Assembly: GCA_039819545.1 (NCBI GenBank)
Contig: JBCBRS010000002.1
Coordinates: 248,001-312,000 of the forward strand
Source of the DNA: CALLPQ01 sp039819545
GTDB taxonomy: Bacteria; Pseudomonadota; Alphaproteobacteria; Caulobacterales; Parvularculaceae
DNA length: 64,000 nucleotides
Direction of reading: 5' to 3'
Below the pieces are notes generated by a model. That model saw only the letters and a program-made list of their open reading frames with translations. It had not been told where the DNA came from and searched no databases. A program made the position numbers and the translations under genes. Below are positions 50,610 through 61,100 of the stretch, one piece after another (the stretch's first letter is position 1; every line of letters begins with the position of its first letter).

Positions 50610-52466
50610 ATGAACCGGCAAGAACAAATTCGTGAGGCGTTCAAACGCGCCCTCCTCCAGACGACCAAGGCTATCGCTGCCTCCGATGAGGCGGAAGTAA
50701 GCTTTGGTGGCGACCACCCCCATGTGAGTGGCAAGACGGCCCGCATACCCCTGCCCGAGCGCGTTCTGACCCACGAATCGGCTGCCATCACCCGGGGGGA
50801 AGCGGATGCAGCGGCCCTGCGGATGGCTTATCACGACCCCAGCGCCCACGCCCGGCTCATGCCCAAAAATGCGGCAGGACGCATTGTCTTTTCGGCCCTC
50901 GAAAATGCCAGAGTCGAAGCCCTCGGCACGCGCGCCCTCGCCGGGGTGGGAGACAACCTCGCCGCTGCGCTTGAGAAGACCTTCGCGCAAAAAGACTATG
51001 ACAATCGCAGCGACAATGACGTGACCCCGCTTGCCGATGTGGCGGCCCTGAAGGTACGCGAAGCGCTGACGGGCCGGGCCCCGCCGAAATCTGCCGAACC
51101 CCATATGGAATTCTGGGCAAAGCAGCTTGATGCAAAAGCCGGAAAAAGCCTTGCCGCACTCGCAAAAATCAACGCCCTGGATAATCAGGAAGCGTTTGCC
51201 GCCCTGGCCCGTAACTTTCTGCGCGATCTTGATCTTGATGATGAGGAAGAGGGCAACCAGGAGCAGGAAGACGCCGAGAGCGAAGAGCAAAACGAGGACG
51301 AAGAAAACCAGAAAAATCAGACGCCGGATGATGAGGATAGCGACCCCACGGCGGAAAACCCTGAAGACGCCCTGCCCGATGGGGACGATGCTGCCGATGG
51401 CGAGGCCGATCTTTCCGAACAGGATTATGACTTTTCCTCTGATGATGACGAGCAGCCGGAGGAAGACGGCCAGTCGGTTGTGGGGCGGATGCCACAATCG
51501 GGAGATACGGGCGAAGTCTATCGTCCCTATACGACTGAATTCGACGAAATTGCGGATGCCGCGGACCTGTGTGACCCCGAGGAACTGGAGCGGTTGCGCC
51601 GGACCCTTGATCGCCAACTGGAAAGTTTCCACACGGTTGTCTCGCGCCTTGCCAACCAGCTGCAACGCAAACTGATGGCCCAGCAAAATCGCAGTTGGGT
51701 TTTTGACCTTGACGAAGGCGTCCTTGATGCGGCCCGTCTCGCCCGCGTGGTGATCGACCCCATGCAACCCTTGTCGTTCAAACAGGAAAAAGATCAGGAA
51801 TTCCGCGATACCGTTGTCACGCTCTTGATCGATAATTCAGGCTCCATGCGCGGGCGCCCCATCACCATTGCCGCGATCTGCGCCGATATTCTGGCCCGTA
51901 CGCTGGAACGGTGTGCGGTGAAGGTTGAACTGTTGGGCTTTACGACCCGGGCATGGAAAGGCGGCATGGCGCGCGAAAAATGGGTCAATGACAATCGCCC
52001 GGCCAAACCCGGCCGCCTCAATGATTTGCGTCATATCATTTACAAGCCCGCTGACGCCCCCTGGCGCCGGGCACGCTCGTCCCTGGGTTTGATGATGAAA
52101 GAGGGCATCCTGAAAGAGAATATCGACGGCGAGGCTTTGCTCTGGGCCCATGACCGGCTTATCGCCCGGCCCGAAGCGCGCCGTATTCTGATGGTTATCT
52201 CCGACGGTGCGCCGGTCGATGATACAACCTCATCAGCCAATGGCGGCGCTTATCTGGAACGTCACTTGCGCGACGTGATCAGCTATATCGAAACCCGATC
52301 ACCGGTGGAGCTTCTTGCCATCGGCATCGGTCATGATGTGACGCGCTGGTACAACCGTGCCCTGACGATTGCCGACGTCGATCAATTGGGGAGTGCCATG
52401 GTCGATAAGCTGGCGGAACTGTTCGACGAAGGGGCATTGCCGCCTGGCGCACCCGGTGGTCGATAG
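50610..52466 (+). CDS. cobT: Cobaltochelatase subunit CobT
   Basis: 618 aa. The N-terminal helical region is followed by a highly acidic stretch (about residues 205-300, EEEGNQEQEDAESEEQNEDEEN) and a C-terminal von Willebrand domain with the metal-site motif Asp408-Asn-Ser-Gly-Ser412. CobT works with CobS and CobN to insert cobalt in aerobic cobalamin synthesis. CobS usually adjoins cobT but is not within the window. Confidence 0.95.
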   Translation: MNRQEQIREAFKRALLQTTKAIAASDEAEVSFGGDHPHVSGKTARIPLPERVLTHESAAITRGEADAAALRMAYHDPSAHARLMPKNAAGRIVFSALENARVEALGTRALAGVGDNLAAALEKTFAQKDYDNRSDNDVTPLADVAALKVREALTGRAPPKSAEPHMEFWAKQLDAKAGKSLAALAKINALDNQEAFAALARNFLRDLDLDDEEEGNQEQEDAESEEQNEDEENQKNQTPDDEDSDPTAENPEDALPDGDDAADGEADLSEQDYDFSSDDDEQPEEDGQSVVGRMPQSGDTGEVYRPYTTEFDEIADAADLCDPEELERLRRTLDRQLESFHTVVSRLANQLQRKLMAQQNRSWVFDLDEGVLDAARLARVVIDPMQPLSFKQEKDQEFRDTVVTLLIDNSGSMRGRPITIAAICADILARTLERCAVKVELLGFTTRAWKGGMAREKWVNDNRPAKPGRLNDLRHIIYKPADAPWRRARSSLGLMMKEGILKENIDGEALLWAHDRLIARPEARRILMVISDGAPVDDTTSSANGGAYLERHLRDVISYIETRSPVELLAIGIGHDVTRWYNRALTIADVDQLGSAMVDKLAELFDEGALPPGAPGGR

Positions 52467-52471
52467 TCGTT

Positions 52472-53494
52472 ATGCGCGCGCGCCTGCTATTCCTTTTGTT
52501 ATTTTCGGGTGTGCTCACGCTCTTTGCTGCCGTCGCGTATCATTTCCACGGGCACGGTTTCGGTGACCGGCGGGGAACGCCATTGCCTGTGGGTGTGTGG
52601 ACACCTATTCAGATTTCGTCGTCACCAATCCCTCTGAGGCCCGACGGTGCGATTGGCACTGAACCAAGACGAGGAAAACTGATTTACCGAGGGGGGCTGC
52701 GGCTCACCAGCGACAATCCTGCGTTCGGGGGTTTTTCCGGTCTTCACCTGGCTGATGATGGTTCAACCCTCACTGCGCTGTCCGACCGTGGGTTCTGGCT
52801 GACCGCACAGATAGCATTCGATGAGAGGGGGCGCTTGACAGACCTGACGCGGCCGCGCATGGCGCCGCTCACCGATAAAACAGGCCGCGCGTTAAGCGGT
52901 GTCCGGAGCGATGCCGAAGGCTTACACCGCGACCAGGACGGATTTCTAGTGTCCTTCGAGCGCGAACCGCGCGTGGAATACCACAAAAAAGATCAAACCG
53001 GCATTTTCCGCTACCAGCGGGACGTTGCCGACTATCGAGAGGTCTCCGCTCTGCAGTCCAACCAGTCCCTTGAAGGCGTCACCCGGCTTGGCGATGGTAC
53101 CCTTCTCGTCAGTGCAGAGAACACAATTGGCGCACCGGACATCCATCGGCTTTATCTCGACCCGGACACATCTGTCGACATCAAACGAACGCCGCCATTT
53201 GATATTACGGAGATCGCCTACCACAATGGCGATCTTTATTTTCTTGAGCGTCATTACGATCGCACAACCGGACAACAAATCAGACTCTCGGTGATCGACA
53301 GATTTGATCCCAATATCCCGGTGCTGCCCATGCCCAGCGAGCTCGCGCGCTTTGACGATACAGATATCATTGATAATTTTGAAGGCCTGACGCTACGCAC
53401 CGATCAAGGCAAAACGCACCTTTTCATTATCTCCGATGATAATTTCAGCGACAGGCAGGACACGTTGCTCCTTCACTTTTCGCTTATTCCTTAG
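52472..53494 (+). CDS. Phytase-like esterase domain protein
   Basis: 340 aa with an N-terminal membrane anchor or signal (RLLFLLLFSGVLTLFAAVAYHF). The body is the esterase-like phytase family (PF13449-type): FGGFSGLHLADDGSTLTALSDRGFWL, DAEGL, SLEGVTRLGDGTLLVSAE, and the closing NFEGLTLR...LFIISDDNF, consistent with a beta-propeller. It is 5 bp after cobT. The substrate is unknown. Confidence 0.85.
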   Translation: MRARLLFLLLFSGVLTLFAAVAYHFHGHGFGDRRGTPLPVGVWTPIQISSSPIPLRPDGAIGTEPRRGKLIYRGGLRLTSDNPAFGGFSGLHLADDGSTLTALSDRGFWLTAQIAFDERGRLTDLTRPRMAPLTDKTGRALSGVRSDAEGLHRDQDGFLVSFEREPRVEYHKKDQTGIFRYQRDVADYREVSALQSNQSLEGVTRLGDGTLLVSAENTIGAPDIHRLYLDPDTSVDIKRTPPFDITEIAYHNGDLYFLERHYDRTTGQQIRLSVIDRFDPNIPVLPMPSELARFDDTDIIDNFEGLTLRTDQGKTHLFIISDDNFSDRQDTLLLHFSLIP

Positions 53495-53497
53495 CGC

Positions 53498-54877
53498 CTA
53501 ACGCTTCTTCTTTTTGTTCTCATACGGATTATCCTGTTTTTTCAGAATAAGCCGGATGGGGACCGCCGGGATATCGAAAGCCTCACGGATTGAGTTGACA
53601 AGGTAGCGCTTATACGACGTGGGCACATCATCAGCCCGCGAGCATTGCGCCACAAAGGTAGGAGGCCGCGTTTTTGTTTGCGCGATATAGCGGAATTTGA
53701 TGCGGCGACCAGAAACGGCAGGCGGCGGGTGCCGACCTGTTGCTTCTTGCAGCCAATCATTAAGGTCAGGCGTTTTGATTTTGGCGTTCCAGTCACGATA
53801 GACCGATGTCACCGCTGGCATCAGGCCGTTGACGCCAAGACCGGATTTCGCCGACAAACGGATGATCGGCACGCGCGGTGCCTGTGGCAGCAAACGATCA
53901 ACCCGCTCGCGGATATCGCGAAAAGCCTCGTCACGGTCTACCACGAGGTCCCATTTGTTTGCCACCAGCACAAGCGCCCGTCCCTCCCGCATGCATAAAT
54001 CCGCGAGTGTCAGTTCCTGTTTTTCGAGCGGGGTCAGCGCATCGAACATCAGCACACAAACCTCCGCGAAGACAATCGCGCGAATTGAGTCCGCTACCGA
54101 CAGCTTTTCGAGTTTTTCCTGAACCTTGGCGCGTTTTCTCATGCCCGCCGTATCATAGAGTTTGACCGGCCAGTCGCGGTCTTCGCCGGACCACGTCCAT
54201 TCAATACCGATAGCATCGCGGGTTATACCGGCCTCCGGGCCCACCAGCATGCGGTCTTCGCCGATGAGCCGATTAACGAGGGTTGATTTCCCGGCGTTGG
54301 GTCGCCCGATAATCGCCACACGGAGTGGTTTCAGTGGATCGTCCCACGCGACACTGTCCTCTTCCTCCTCCAGGCCTGCGAGCGGGGTCAGATGGGGTTC
54401 CAATGCCTGATAAAGATCAGACAAGCCTTCCCCATGTTCCGCAGACAGACCAATCGGCTCGCCCAGACCCAACCCATAGGCATCATAAAAACCGGCATCA
54501 GCCTGTTTGGCATCAACCTTGTTGGCCACGAGAATGATCGGCTTGCCGCCCGCGCGCAAAAGACCGGCAAAACTTTCATCCATCGGGGTGACCCCGGCTT
54601 TGGCATCAATGATGAAGAGACAAACCGTGGCATCGTCCACGGCGATTTCGGTTTGTTGACGCATTCGCCCTTCAAGGGCGTCAATCGGTGCCTCTTCCAG
54701 ACCCGGTGTATCGATAACGAGAAAATCAAGATCGCCCAGGCGCGCGAGCCCTTCGCGCCGGTCACGGGTGACCCCCGGTTGGTCATCAACAAGGGCGAGA
54801 CGTTTGCCCACCAGACGATTGAAAAGCGTGGACTTGCCAACATTGGGCCGCCCGATGAGCGCTACTTTGGCGGCCAT
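53498..54877 (-). CDS. der: GTPase Der (EngA), ribosome assembly
   Basis: 459 aa from the ATG at 54877. It has two tandem GTPase domains: first VALIGRPNVGKSTLFNRL with NKVDAK; second VAIIGRPNAGKSTLVNRL with ANKWDLV. A C-terminal KH-like domain follows (PTSYKRYLVNSIREAFDIPAVPIRLILKKQ). Der is essential for 50S assembly. It lies downstream of bamB on the same strand, as in many alphaproteobacteria. Confidence 0.97.
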   Translation of the reverse strand: MAAKVALIGRPNVGKSTLFNRLVGKRLALVDDQPGVTRDRREGLARLGDLDFLVIDTPGLEEAPIDALEGRMRQQTEIAVDDATVCLFIIDAKAGVTPMDESFAGLLRAGGKPIILVANKVDAKQADAGFYDAYGLGLGEPIGLSAEHGEGLSDLYQALEPHLTPLAGLEEEEDSVAWDDPLKPLRVAIIGRPNAGKSTLVNRLIGEDRMLVGPEAGITRDAIGIEWTWSGEDRDWPVKLYDTAGMRKRAKVQEKLEKLSVADSIRAIVFAEVCVLMFDALTPLEKQELTLADLCMREGRALVLVANKWDLVVDRDEAFRDIRERVDRLLPQAPRVPIIRLSAKSGLGVNGLMPAVTSVYRDWNAKIKTPDLNDWLQEATGRHPPPAVSGRRIKFRYIAQTKTRPPTFVAQCSRADDVPTSYKRYLVNSIREAFDIPAVPIRLILKKQDNPYENKKKKR

Positions 54878-54945
54878 GGCTGGCATTCTCCAGAAGGGGT
54901 TAGCCTCGCACGATGGGCCTGACCCTCGACCGTGCAGGGGCGATA

Positions 54946-56376
54946 TTATTGGTAGGCGCGCAGCTTGCCCTTTTGGGTCAGCACGTAGATCTTTTCGCCA
55001 GACACCACCGGAGAGACAAGCGAGCCCTCCTTGATCTTTTTGGTTTCAATGATTTCGCCATCGGTGGGGGCAACCTTGACCAGTTCGCCTGCGGATGAAA
55101 CGAGCACCAAATGGTCCCCGGCAAGCACTGGCCCGGCCCAGGCGATCCGCCCTTTTTTCTTTTTGACTTTCTCATGCTTACGCAATTGCGAGACCCAGAC
55201 GATGGCCCCGTGCTCGCGAGAGACGCAGACAAGTTCTGAATCCACGGACACCAGATAGATAAAGTCACCGGCAACCCACGGCATCTGCAAGCCGGCAACG
55301 CTAACCGCCCAGACGCGGTCACCGGAACGAATATCGATCGCAACCAGTTGGCCGGCATGGCTCACCGCATAGACAAGGCCGCGGTCGATGACCGGGCTGC
55401 CCGCAATATCGTTGAGCGTAGAAAGCGCCGTAAGCTGAGCATTCCGCACCAGCGAGTCGGTCCAAAGCGGGCGACCATTCTCCGTGAGAAAAGCCACAAG
55501 CTCGCCGGAAGAAAAGGGCGCGACCACAAGATCGCCCGCCGCCGCCGCACTGGAGGAGGACAGGATGCGAGCGGCCTCTTCAAAAGACTGAAAGTTCCAA
55601 TTTTTCTCGCCCGTTTCCTGATCGAAGGACAAGAAATCATTGGTGATTGTGGTGGCGTAAACCGAACCGCGATAGGCCGTGGGCGGTGTACGGATTGGTG
55701 CATCAGTTTTGGTCAGCCATTGCTGCTCACCGGTTTCAGCATCGAGCGCGGCAACAAAGCCAAACCCAGAGCTTACAAAGATGGTGCCGCCTTCATACGC
55801 GACCCCGCCGCCAAACCCTTCTTGCGCCGCCTTGGGACGCTGGAACATTTCCTGAAGCCGGAAGCGCTCGCTCACATCCTGAGTCAGTTCGGTTCGCCAG
55901 ACGAGGGAACCGTCTTCCTCGTCAAAGGCACTAACCTTTGCTTCCGCATCAACAACATAGACTTTCCCGTCGGCAATCACCGGCGGTGCGAGCACGAGTT
56001 CCAGCCGGTTGGAGGCTTTGCCCACGTCGGCCTGCCACGCAAGATCAAAGCCAAGCTCGGCGCTGAGATGGTGCAAGGTGTGATCGGCTTCGCCGCCGGG
56101 TTGGGGCCAGGAATTGTTTACATAAGATGGCGGTGTACTGACGGACAGGCCCGCATACCGGGCATCGGCCTTGACGATGTCTTCCAGCGCCAGCACCGGG
56201 ATCCGCCCGTCATCATTGAGGTCAATTTCGGTGGTGTCGTCACCGCCAAAAAGCCCGCCGCCCAGAGGACCACCGGAACAGCCCGCCACCATCACCAGAC
56301 CAACCACGCCAAATGCTGTGCGCAAAGGGCGCGCCGGGACCGGGAGAAGGCGAGAGGAAAGAAAAGAAAAACGCAT
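54946..56376 (-). CDS. bamB: BamB outer-membrane assembly lipoprotein
   Basis: 476 aa from the ATG at 56376. The signal peptide ends in a lipobox with Cys33 (LVMVAGCSGG). The body is a PQQ-enzyme-like eight-bladed beta-propeller (AKVSAFDEEDGSLVWRTELTQ, GFVAALDAETGEQQWL repeats). In the family BamB binds BamA for outer-membrane protein insertion. It lies between the TPR membrane protein and der. Confidence 0.93.
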   Translation of the reverse strand: MRFSFLSSRLLPVPARPLRTAFGVVGLVMVAGCSGGPLGGGLFGGDDTTEIDLNDDGRIPVLALEDIVKADARYAGLSVSTPPSYVNNSWPQPGGEADHTLHHLSAELGFDLAWQADVGKASNRLELVLAPPVIADGKVYVVDAEAKVSAFDEEDGSLVWRTELTQDVSERFRLQEMFQRPKAAQEGFGGGVAYEGGTIFVSSGFGFVAALDAETGEQQWLTKTDAPIRTPPTAYRGSVYATTITNDFLSFDQETGEKNWNFQSFEEAARILSSSSAAAAGDLVVAPFSSGELVAFLTENGRPLWTDSLVRNAQLTALSTLNDIAGSPVIDRGLVYAVSHAGQLVAIDIRSGDRVWAVSVAGLQMPWVAGDFIYLVSVDSELVCVSREHGAIVWVSQLRKHEKVKKKKGRIAWAGPVLAGDHLVLVSSAGELVKVAPTDGEIIETKKIKEGSLVSPVVSGEKIYVLTQKGKLRAYQ

Positions 56377-56539
56377 GGGAGACTTGCCTGAAATTCTAAC
56401 GGATGGGCGCCTGATTGGCCCACCATTCCGTCTATTGAGCACGGACCGACGCAAAGTACAATTTTGCTGCGCGACGGACCAGAACCACAGCCCTAGCGGT
56501 CAACCATGCCTATTTTGTGGTGAGCCCTCGTTTTAAGGA

Positions 56540-57427
56540 TTAGCGCCCTGGCTCTTCGGTCTCGGTGGGTGTTTCAGTGGCATCACCGGGCTGCACCGGC
56601 GGCACTTGCGCGCCGGGCGTTGTTTCCCCGTCACCGGGCACGGGGATATCAGCAGGGCTCTCACCAGCGCCAGCATCAAGAGGCTCCTCCTCTGTCGTCC
56701 CGGTTGCCGGGTCGGTGCCGAGGGTCTGGAGCAAATCCTCAACCCGCGTTTTACCGGAGATATTGGCGCCATCGCGGCCTGCGCGAGCGACCACGGCAAA
56801 TTCGCGGGACCGGGATTTCAGGATTGCCGGCACATCAGGGTTAAGCGCCAGAAAATCAAACGCCTCGATGGCGGCATCATAATCCTCATCCCGGATTGCC
56901 GCGAGGGCCGCAATTTCACGGGCGTAATAGCCAAGCGGGCTCAACGCATTCGGCAGGTCGCCCAAATCCTCGGCAACGGCCTTGCGCCCGCCCGTATCCA
57001 GCGACAGGTAGGCCGCCCGCAGCCGCGCAAGGGCGCGCAAACCATCACTCACCGCCTCATTGGCCACCACATCACGGTATAGCTTATAGGCTTGCGCCGT
57101 ATCACCATCACGGACCAGCAGGGGCGCGCGTTGAAACGCGGCGAGTGCCGCATACCCCGGCGCATCGCTTTGTGTTACCGCGCTAAGCAACTCTTCCCCA
57201 GCCTCGGGCGCGTCTTCCAGAGCCAGCAAAGCGCCGTGATAGGCAAGCGCCCCTTTTGTTGCGGCAGCTTCCTTTTGGCCGTTGAAAATCTGGATTCCGG
57301 CCACGGCCATGACGATGGCAACACCCACACCGATCAGGATCGGGCCAATCTGGCGGATCACCTTCATCTGGCGTTCTTCGGCGAGTTCCTGATCAACCTC
57401 GCGTACTGTGCTGTCTTCTGACGTCAC
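56540..57427 (-). CDS. TPR-type membrane protein (YfgM/DUF2133-like)
   Basis: 295 aa from the GTG at 57427 after GAGGAAGAG; the frame is open upstream but lacks support. A basic cytosolic N-terminus, one membrane segment (about 25-47, IGPILIGVGVAIVMAVAGIQIF) and a periplasmic TPR_21-like helical domain follow. The C-terminal 60 residues are Pro/Glu/Thr-rich and disordered. YfgM-type proteins interact with the secretion machinery and periplasmic chaperones. Confidence 0.85.
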   Translation of the reverse strand: MTSEDSTVREVDQELAEERQMKVIRQIGPILIGVGVAIVMAVAGIQIFNGQKEAAATKGALAYHGALLALEDAPEAGEELLSAVTQSDAPGYAALAAFQRAPLLVRDGDTAQAYKLYRDVVANEAVSDGLRALARLRAAYLSLDTGGRKAVAEDLGDLPNALSPLGYYAREIAALAAIRDEDYDAAIEAFDFLALNPDVPAILKSRSREFAVVARAGRDGANISGKTRVEDLLQTLGTDPATGTTEEEPLDAGAGESPADIPVPGDGETTPGAQVPPVQPGDATETPTETEEPGR

Positions 57428-57560
57428 CGTTCTCTTCCTCTGTAAGCCGGGGCCACGAAACCGTCTTTCAGCCATTGGCACCCGGCAGCGAAGGCCGTAC
57501 ATATCTGGCTTTCCACACCGGCGCAATCGCTCGATCGGTGACGCAAAGCGGAGAGATTTT

Positions 57561-58151
57561 ATGGGCATTCCGTCCCCCCTTGCCCGGGTCAAACGGGCCG
57601 TCCTGCCCGGCGTCTGGTTACTCACTTCGGTGCTGTTGACTGCGGGCTGTCTGGGCGGGCCATCCTATCGGGATGCGAGTGTACCCCTGGAGACGGCGGC
57701 GCAGGTCAATGTCGATCGCTATCTTGGGACCTGGTACGAGATTGCGCGTCTACCCAATAGATTTGAGAAAAATTGTGAAGGCGTAACCGCACAATATGAC
57801 CGGCGCCCTGATGGCCTTCTCCTCGTAGTCAATACCTGCCGCAAAGGCGGCATTGATGGGCCAGCGGACAGCGCCGTCGGCCGAGCCAAAATTGTTGATA
57901 CACAGACCAATGCGAAGTTGAAGGTCAGTTTCTTCGGCCCCTTCTGGGGCGACTACTGGATTTTAGATGTGGACCCGGACTACCAGATTGCCCTCGTTGG
58001 TGAGCCGTCGGGCAAATTCCTCTGGATCCTCGCGCGCACACCAACGCTAGCCCCGCGCGAGCGTGAACTTGCCCTGCGCAAGTTGATGGGGTTTGGCTAT
58101 GACACGAGCGCCCTTTACTTCACCCGCCAGCCCCCGGGCGGTACGCCATAG
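57561..58151 (+). CDS. blc: Lipocalin Blc-type lipoprotein
   Basis: 196 aa from the ATG at 57561, after GGAGAG. Lipobox Cys30 (LLTAGCLGG) is followed by the lipocalin motif YLGTWYEIARLPNRFEKNCEGVTAQY and the closing LWILARTPTL. It binds lipids or lysophospholipids in the outer membrane. Confidence 0.93.
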   Translation: MGIPSPLARVKRAVLPGVWLLTSVLLTAGCLGGPSYRDASVPLETAAQVNVDRYLGTWYEIARLPNRFEKNCEGVTAQYDRRPDGLLLVVNTCRKGGIDGPADSAVGRAKIVDTQTNAKLKVSFFGPFWGDYWILDVDPDYQIALVGEPSGKFLWILARTPTLAPRERELALRKLMGFGYDTSALYFTRQPPGGTP

Positions 58152-58190
58152 TCCAACCGGTCTTTGCGCAAACTGATCCGATCGCGGTCT

Positions 58191-61100
58191 TTATGGGTTC
58201 TCGGGTATAAATTCGTCATTTTCAAAAGCCCGTCGCAAGACACCGGGGGCGAGCGCCGACAAGGGTTTGATCGTCACAAGAGGCGCCATCACTTCGCCCG
58301 TAATTTCATAGGATACCGCAAGCAGCCCCTCGCCTTTGCGGTTGACCAGGAGCGGGCCGATCAGCGGCGCATTTCCCAAGACCGCATTGATCTGATAGAT
58401 CGGCGCCAAAGCGCCGGCAAGCGCCACGCCCGTCCCATCAAGACCGATAACGCCCGCCGCTGATAACCCCACGGACGGGCCCACCGCATTGGCCTGCCTA
58501 ATCCTGATTTTTCCGTCGCTTATCGCAAACTGCGCATCAACCGATTGCAAGGCAATGCCCTGATCGCTCATCAAATCGGCGAGCGCCTCAAACGACCCGG
58601 CGGCAAAAAGCTTCGCCAGCATCGGGGCATTGACAACCTGCAACCCGCGGGCGGCCAACATCCCGCCGATGGGCCCGCCTGGCGTGTCGGCAAGGGTCAA
58701 CGTCATCTGCCCGGCCCCGCCTTGTAGCGACGTGAGCCCGAAGATACCGCGCATGAGATCGCCGATATTCGTGGTCTCGGCCAAGACGGTGCGCCTTGCC
58801 GGCACGCCGGTGTCACGCTCATCGGTGGAGAGTATCACCGACAGCGGTCTGCGGTCCGCATCGAAGCCGGACAGGTTGAGGACCGTTAATTTTTCGGAAT
58901 CATGGACCAGATCAAGCGCGGCATCGGACAGCGCAATATCATTGCGCAACGCCAACCGATCAAACCGCAGCCGCGCATTCATGCCCCGGCCCCACTCAAT
59001 CGTGGTCAGATCGTCCGTATCTTGATCGCGGCCGCTACCGAGGTCAGGGTTCGCAAGGAACCGTTCGACAACAGGACCAAGATTGATATAAGTGCCAGAG
59101 GCCAGCGCCTCCAGCGCCTGACCTCGCGCCCGGCTTGCCTCAAAGGAAAAATCCGCATAGCGATCAATCGCCACCACAGGCATGGTCAGGCTGGCAAGAC
59201 GTCCATTGGCAAACAGGCTATACGTCCCCTGAATATCAAGACCGTCGCCGTCCACGGACAATTGCCCCGTCTGCCGACCATCAGCGTCATACCGGATCGT
59301 CAGGTTCAGAGCCGTCAGCACACCAGGCAGTTTGCGCCATGCAAGATCATCGAGGGTGAGCGTCGCGTCGGAGAAATCAGCCGCAATATCAAGCCGCGAA
59401 AACGTGCGATAGCGCCCCCGCGCATCAACCGCCAGATCGACCGGCCCGGCAAGAACCGACCGGGTTGGAATACCCAGCAAATCTGCCGTAGACGCATCAA
59501 ACCGGCCCGAAAGGGTCAAGCGAGACGGATCGCGCGTGGCCGTAAAATCCTGAGACCAGCTTATATTGACTGGCGTCACGCCAAGCTTCGCATTGCCCGA
59601 TATCGACAGCCCCTGATCCGATAAGGCCATTGTCCCGGCGGCATCGGTAAGATCAAGATCCTGCCATGCTTCCAGTAGAATCAGGTTTTCAAACTGCGCT
59701 GCGCCCTCATAGCTAAACCGGGGTTTGTCCGTCATCCAGTCGGGCCGGCGCGTCACAGAAAGCGTCACCTCGGCATCACCGGAAATCTGTGCCGGCTGGA
59801 GCCCCGATGCGTCGAGAAGCGAGAGCGGTTTTTCGTTGATAAGACGCATCATGTCGGCCGCGTCACCGTGTGCCGAAAATGAGAAAACCTGGCCCCCACC
59901 ACGCGGCGAGAACTGGGGCAGCTCAACGGTTCCCGCGAAAAACTGAACCGGCCCCGCTTTGGCGCGATCAACGTCAATCTCGAGTTTATTCCCATAAAGA
60001 CGACCGCGCCCGCCTGCGCCCCGCAGCGGGGTCATACCCGGGATAATTTCCGCCTCAACACTAGCGACATCGAAATCAAGCGACAGGCTATCATTAGGAA
60101 TAAAGCCCAGGCTCGACTTTTCACCCGGCCCCATATCGATTGAAAAATCAAGATTTTCCGCATACCCCTTTTTAATACGCAAATTGACCCAGCTACGCGC
60201 GCGCGGCGCAAGCGTCAAGGGCCACAGCGCCATGAGCCGCTGTTTGTCAATCCGGCCCGTGGTTTTCAACGCCCCTTGCATGCCGGGCGACTGCGCGGAA
60301 CCGTCCTCAGCCAGGTGGTTTTGCATCGCGAACGCACCGGCAAATCCGATATCCCCGATATCAACGGCCAGACGGTCGAAAACAATATGCCGGCGCCCGT
60401 GAAACGTGCCCACCGCTTTGATCGTGTCGGCCTCAAATGGCTCAGCGAAAAAGCTCGGCATCACAAGGCGCGTCTGCGTTGCGTACAGATCAAAAAATAC
60501 GCCCACCGCATCCGGGTTCAGCGTTGCCGTGCCGCTAAGCGCGGTGGTCAGTGCCGGGCTGGATATGTCAAAGCGATCAAGCGTGATTTTACGGTCTTCA
60601 TCATTATAGGAACCAATGGCGGTAAGACCCTCAACCCTCATCTCAGTTGCGCCAGCCTGCAGTGTTCCCGGGGCACCGGTGAGATTGAACGCAGCGTCGG
60701 TTATCGCGCCGTCACGCGTCAACCTTGCGGTCACATCCCCTGTGATCGGTACGGAGAGCGGAAAATTGCCAGTCCTGGCAAAGTGCGCAATGACGGATGC
60801 CGCTGGAAACCGGTAAAGAGTGAGACGAAGAGTCTGCCCTGACCCCGTGCCTGTTACACCGTTTTCTTTCTGCCCCATACGGACGGATAGCTCGCCCGCT
60901 GCTGCCCCGGTTTGAACAGGCAAGGAAAGCTTAAAAAGTGACGCAGCCTTATTATAGGCAAACTGGCCATCCATTACCGTCAGCTGGCTTCGCGCAGAGG
61001 AGAAAACAAGGTCAATCTCATCAATACGAACCTCCTCAAGCGCACTTTCAAGAGCGGCATCCTTCAGCTGACTGATGATCTTTGTGAGCGCAGGCAGATC

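Noticed and set aside
55348..56391. 347-aa plus-strand ORF opposite bamB
   Set aside because: Long only because of GC-rich codon bias; bamB has lipobox and propeller repeats on the other strand.
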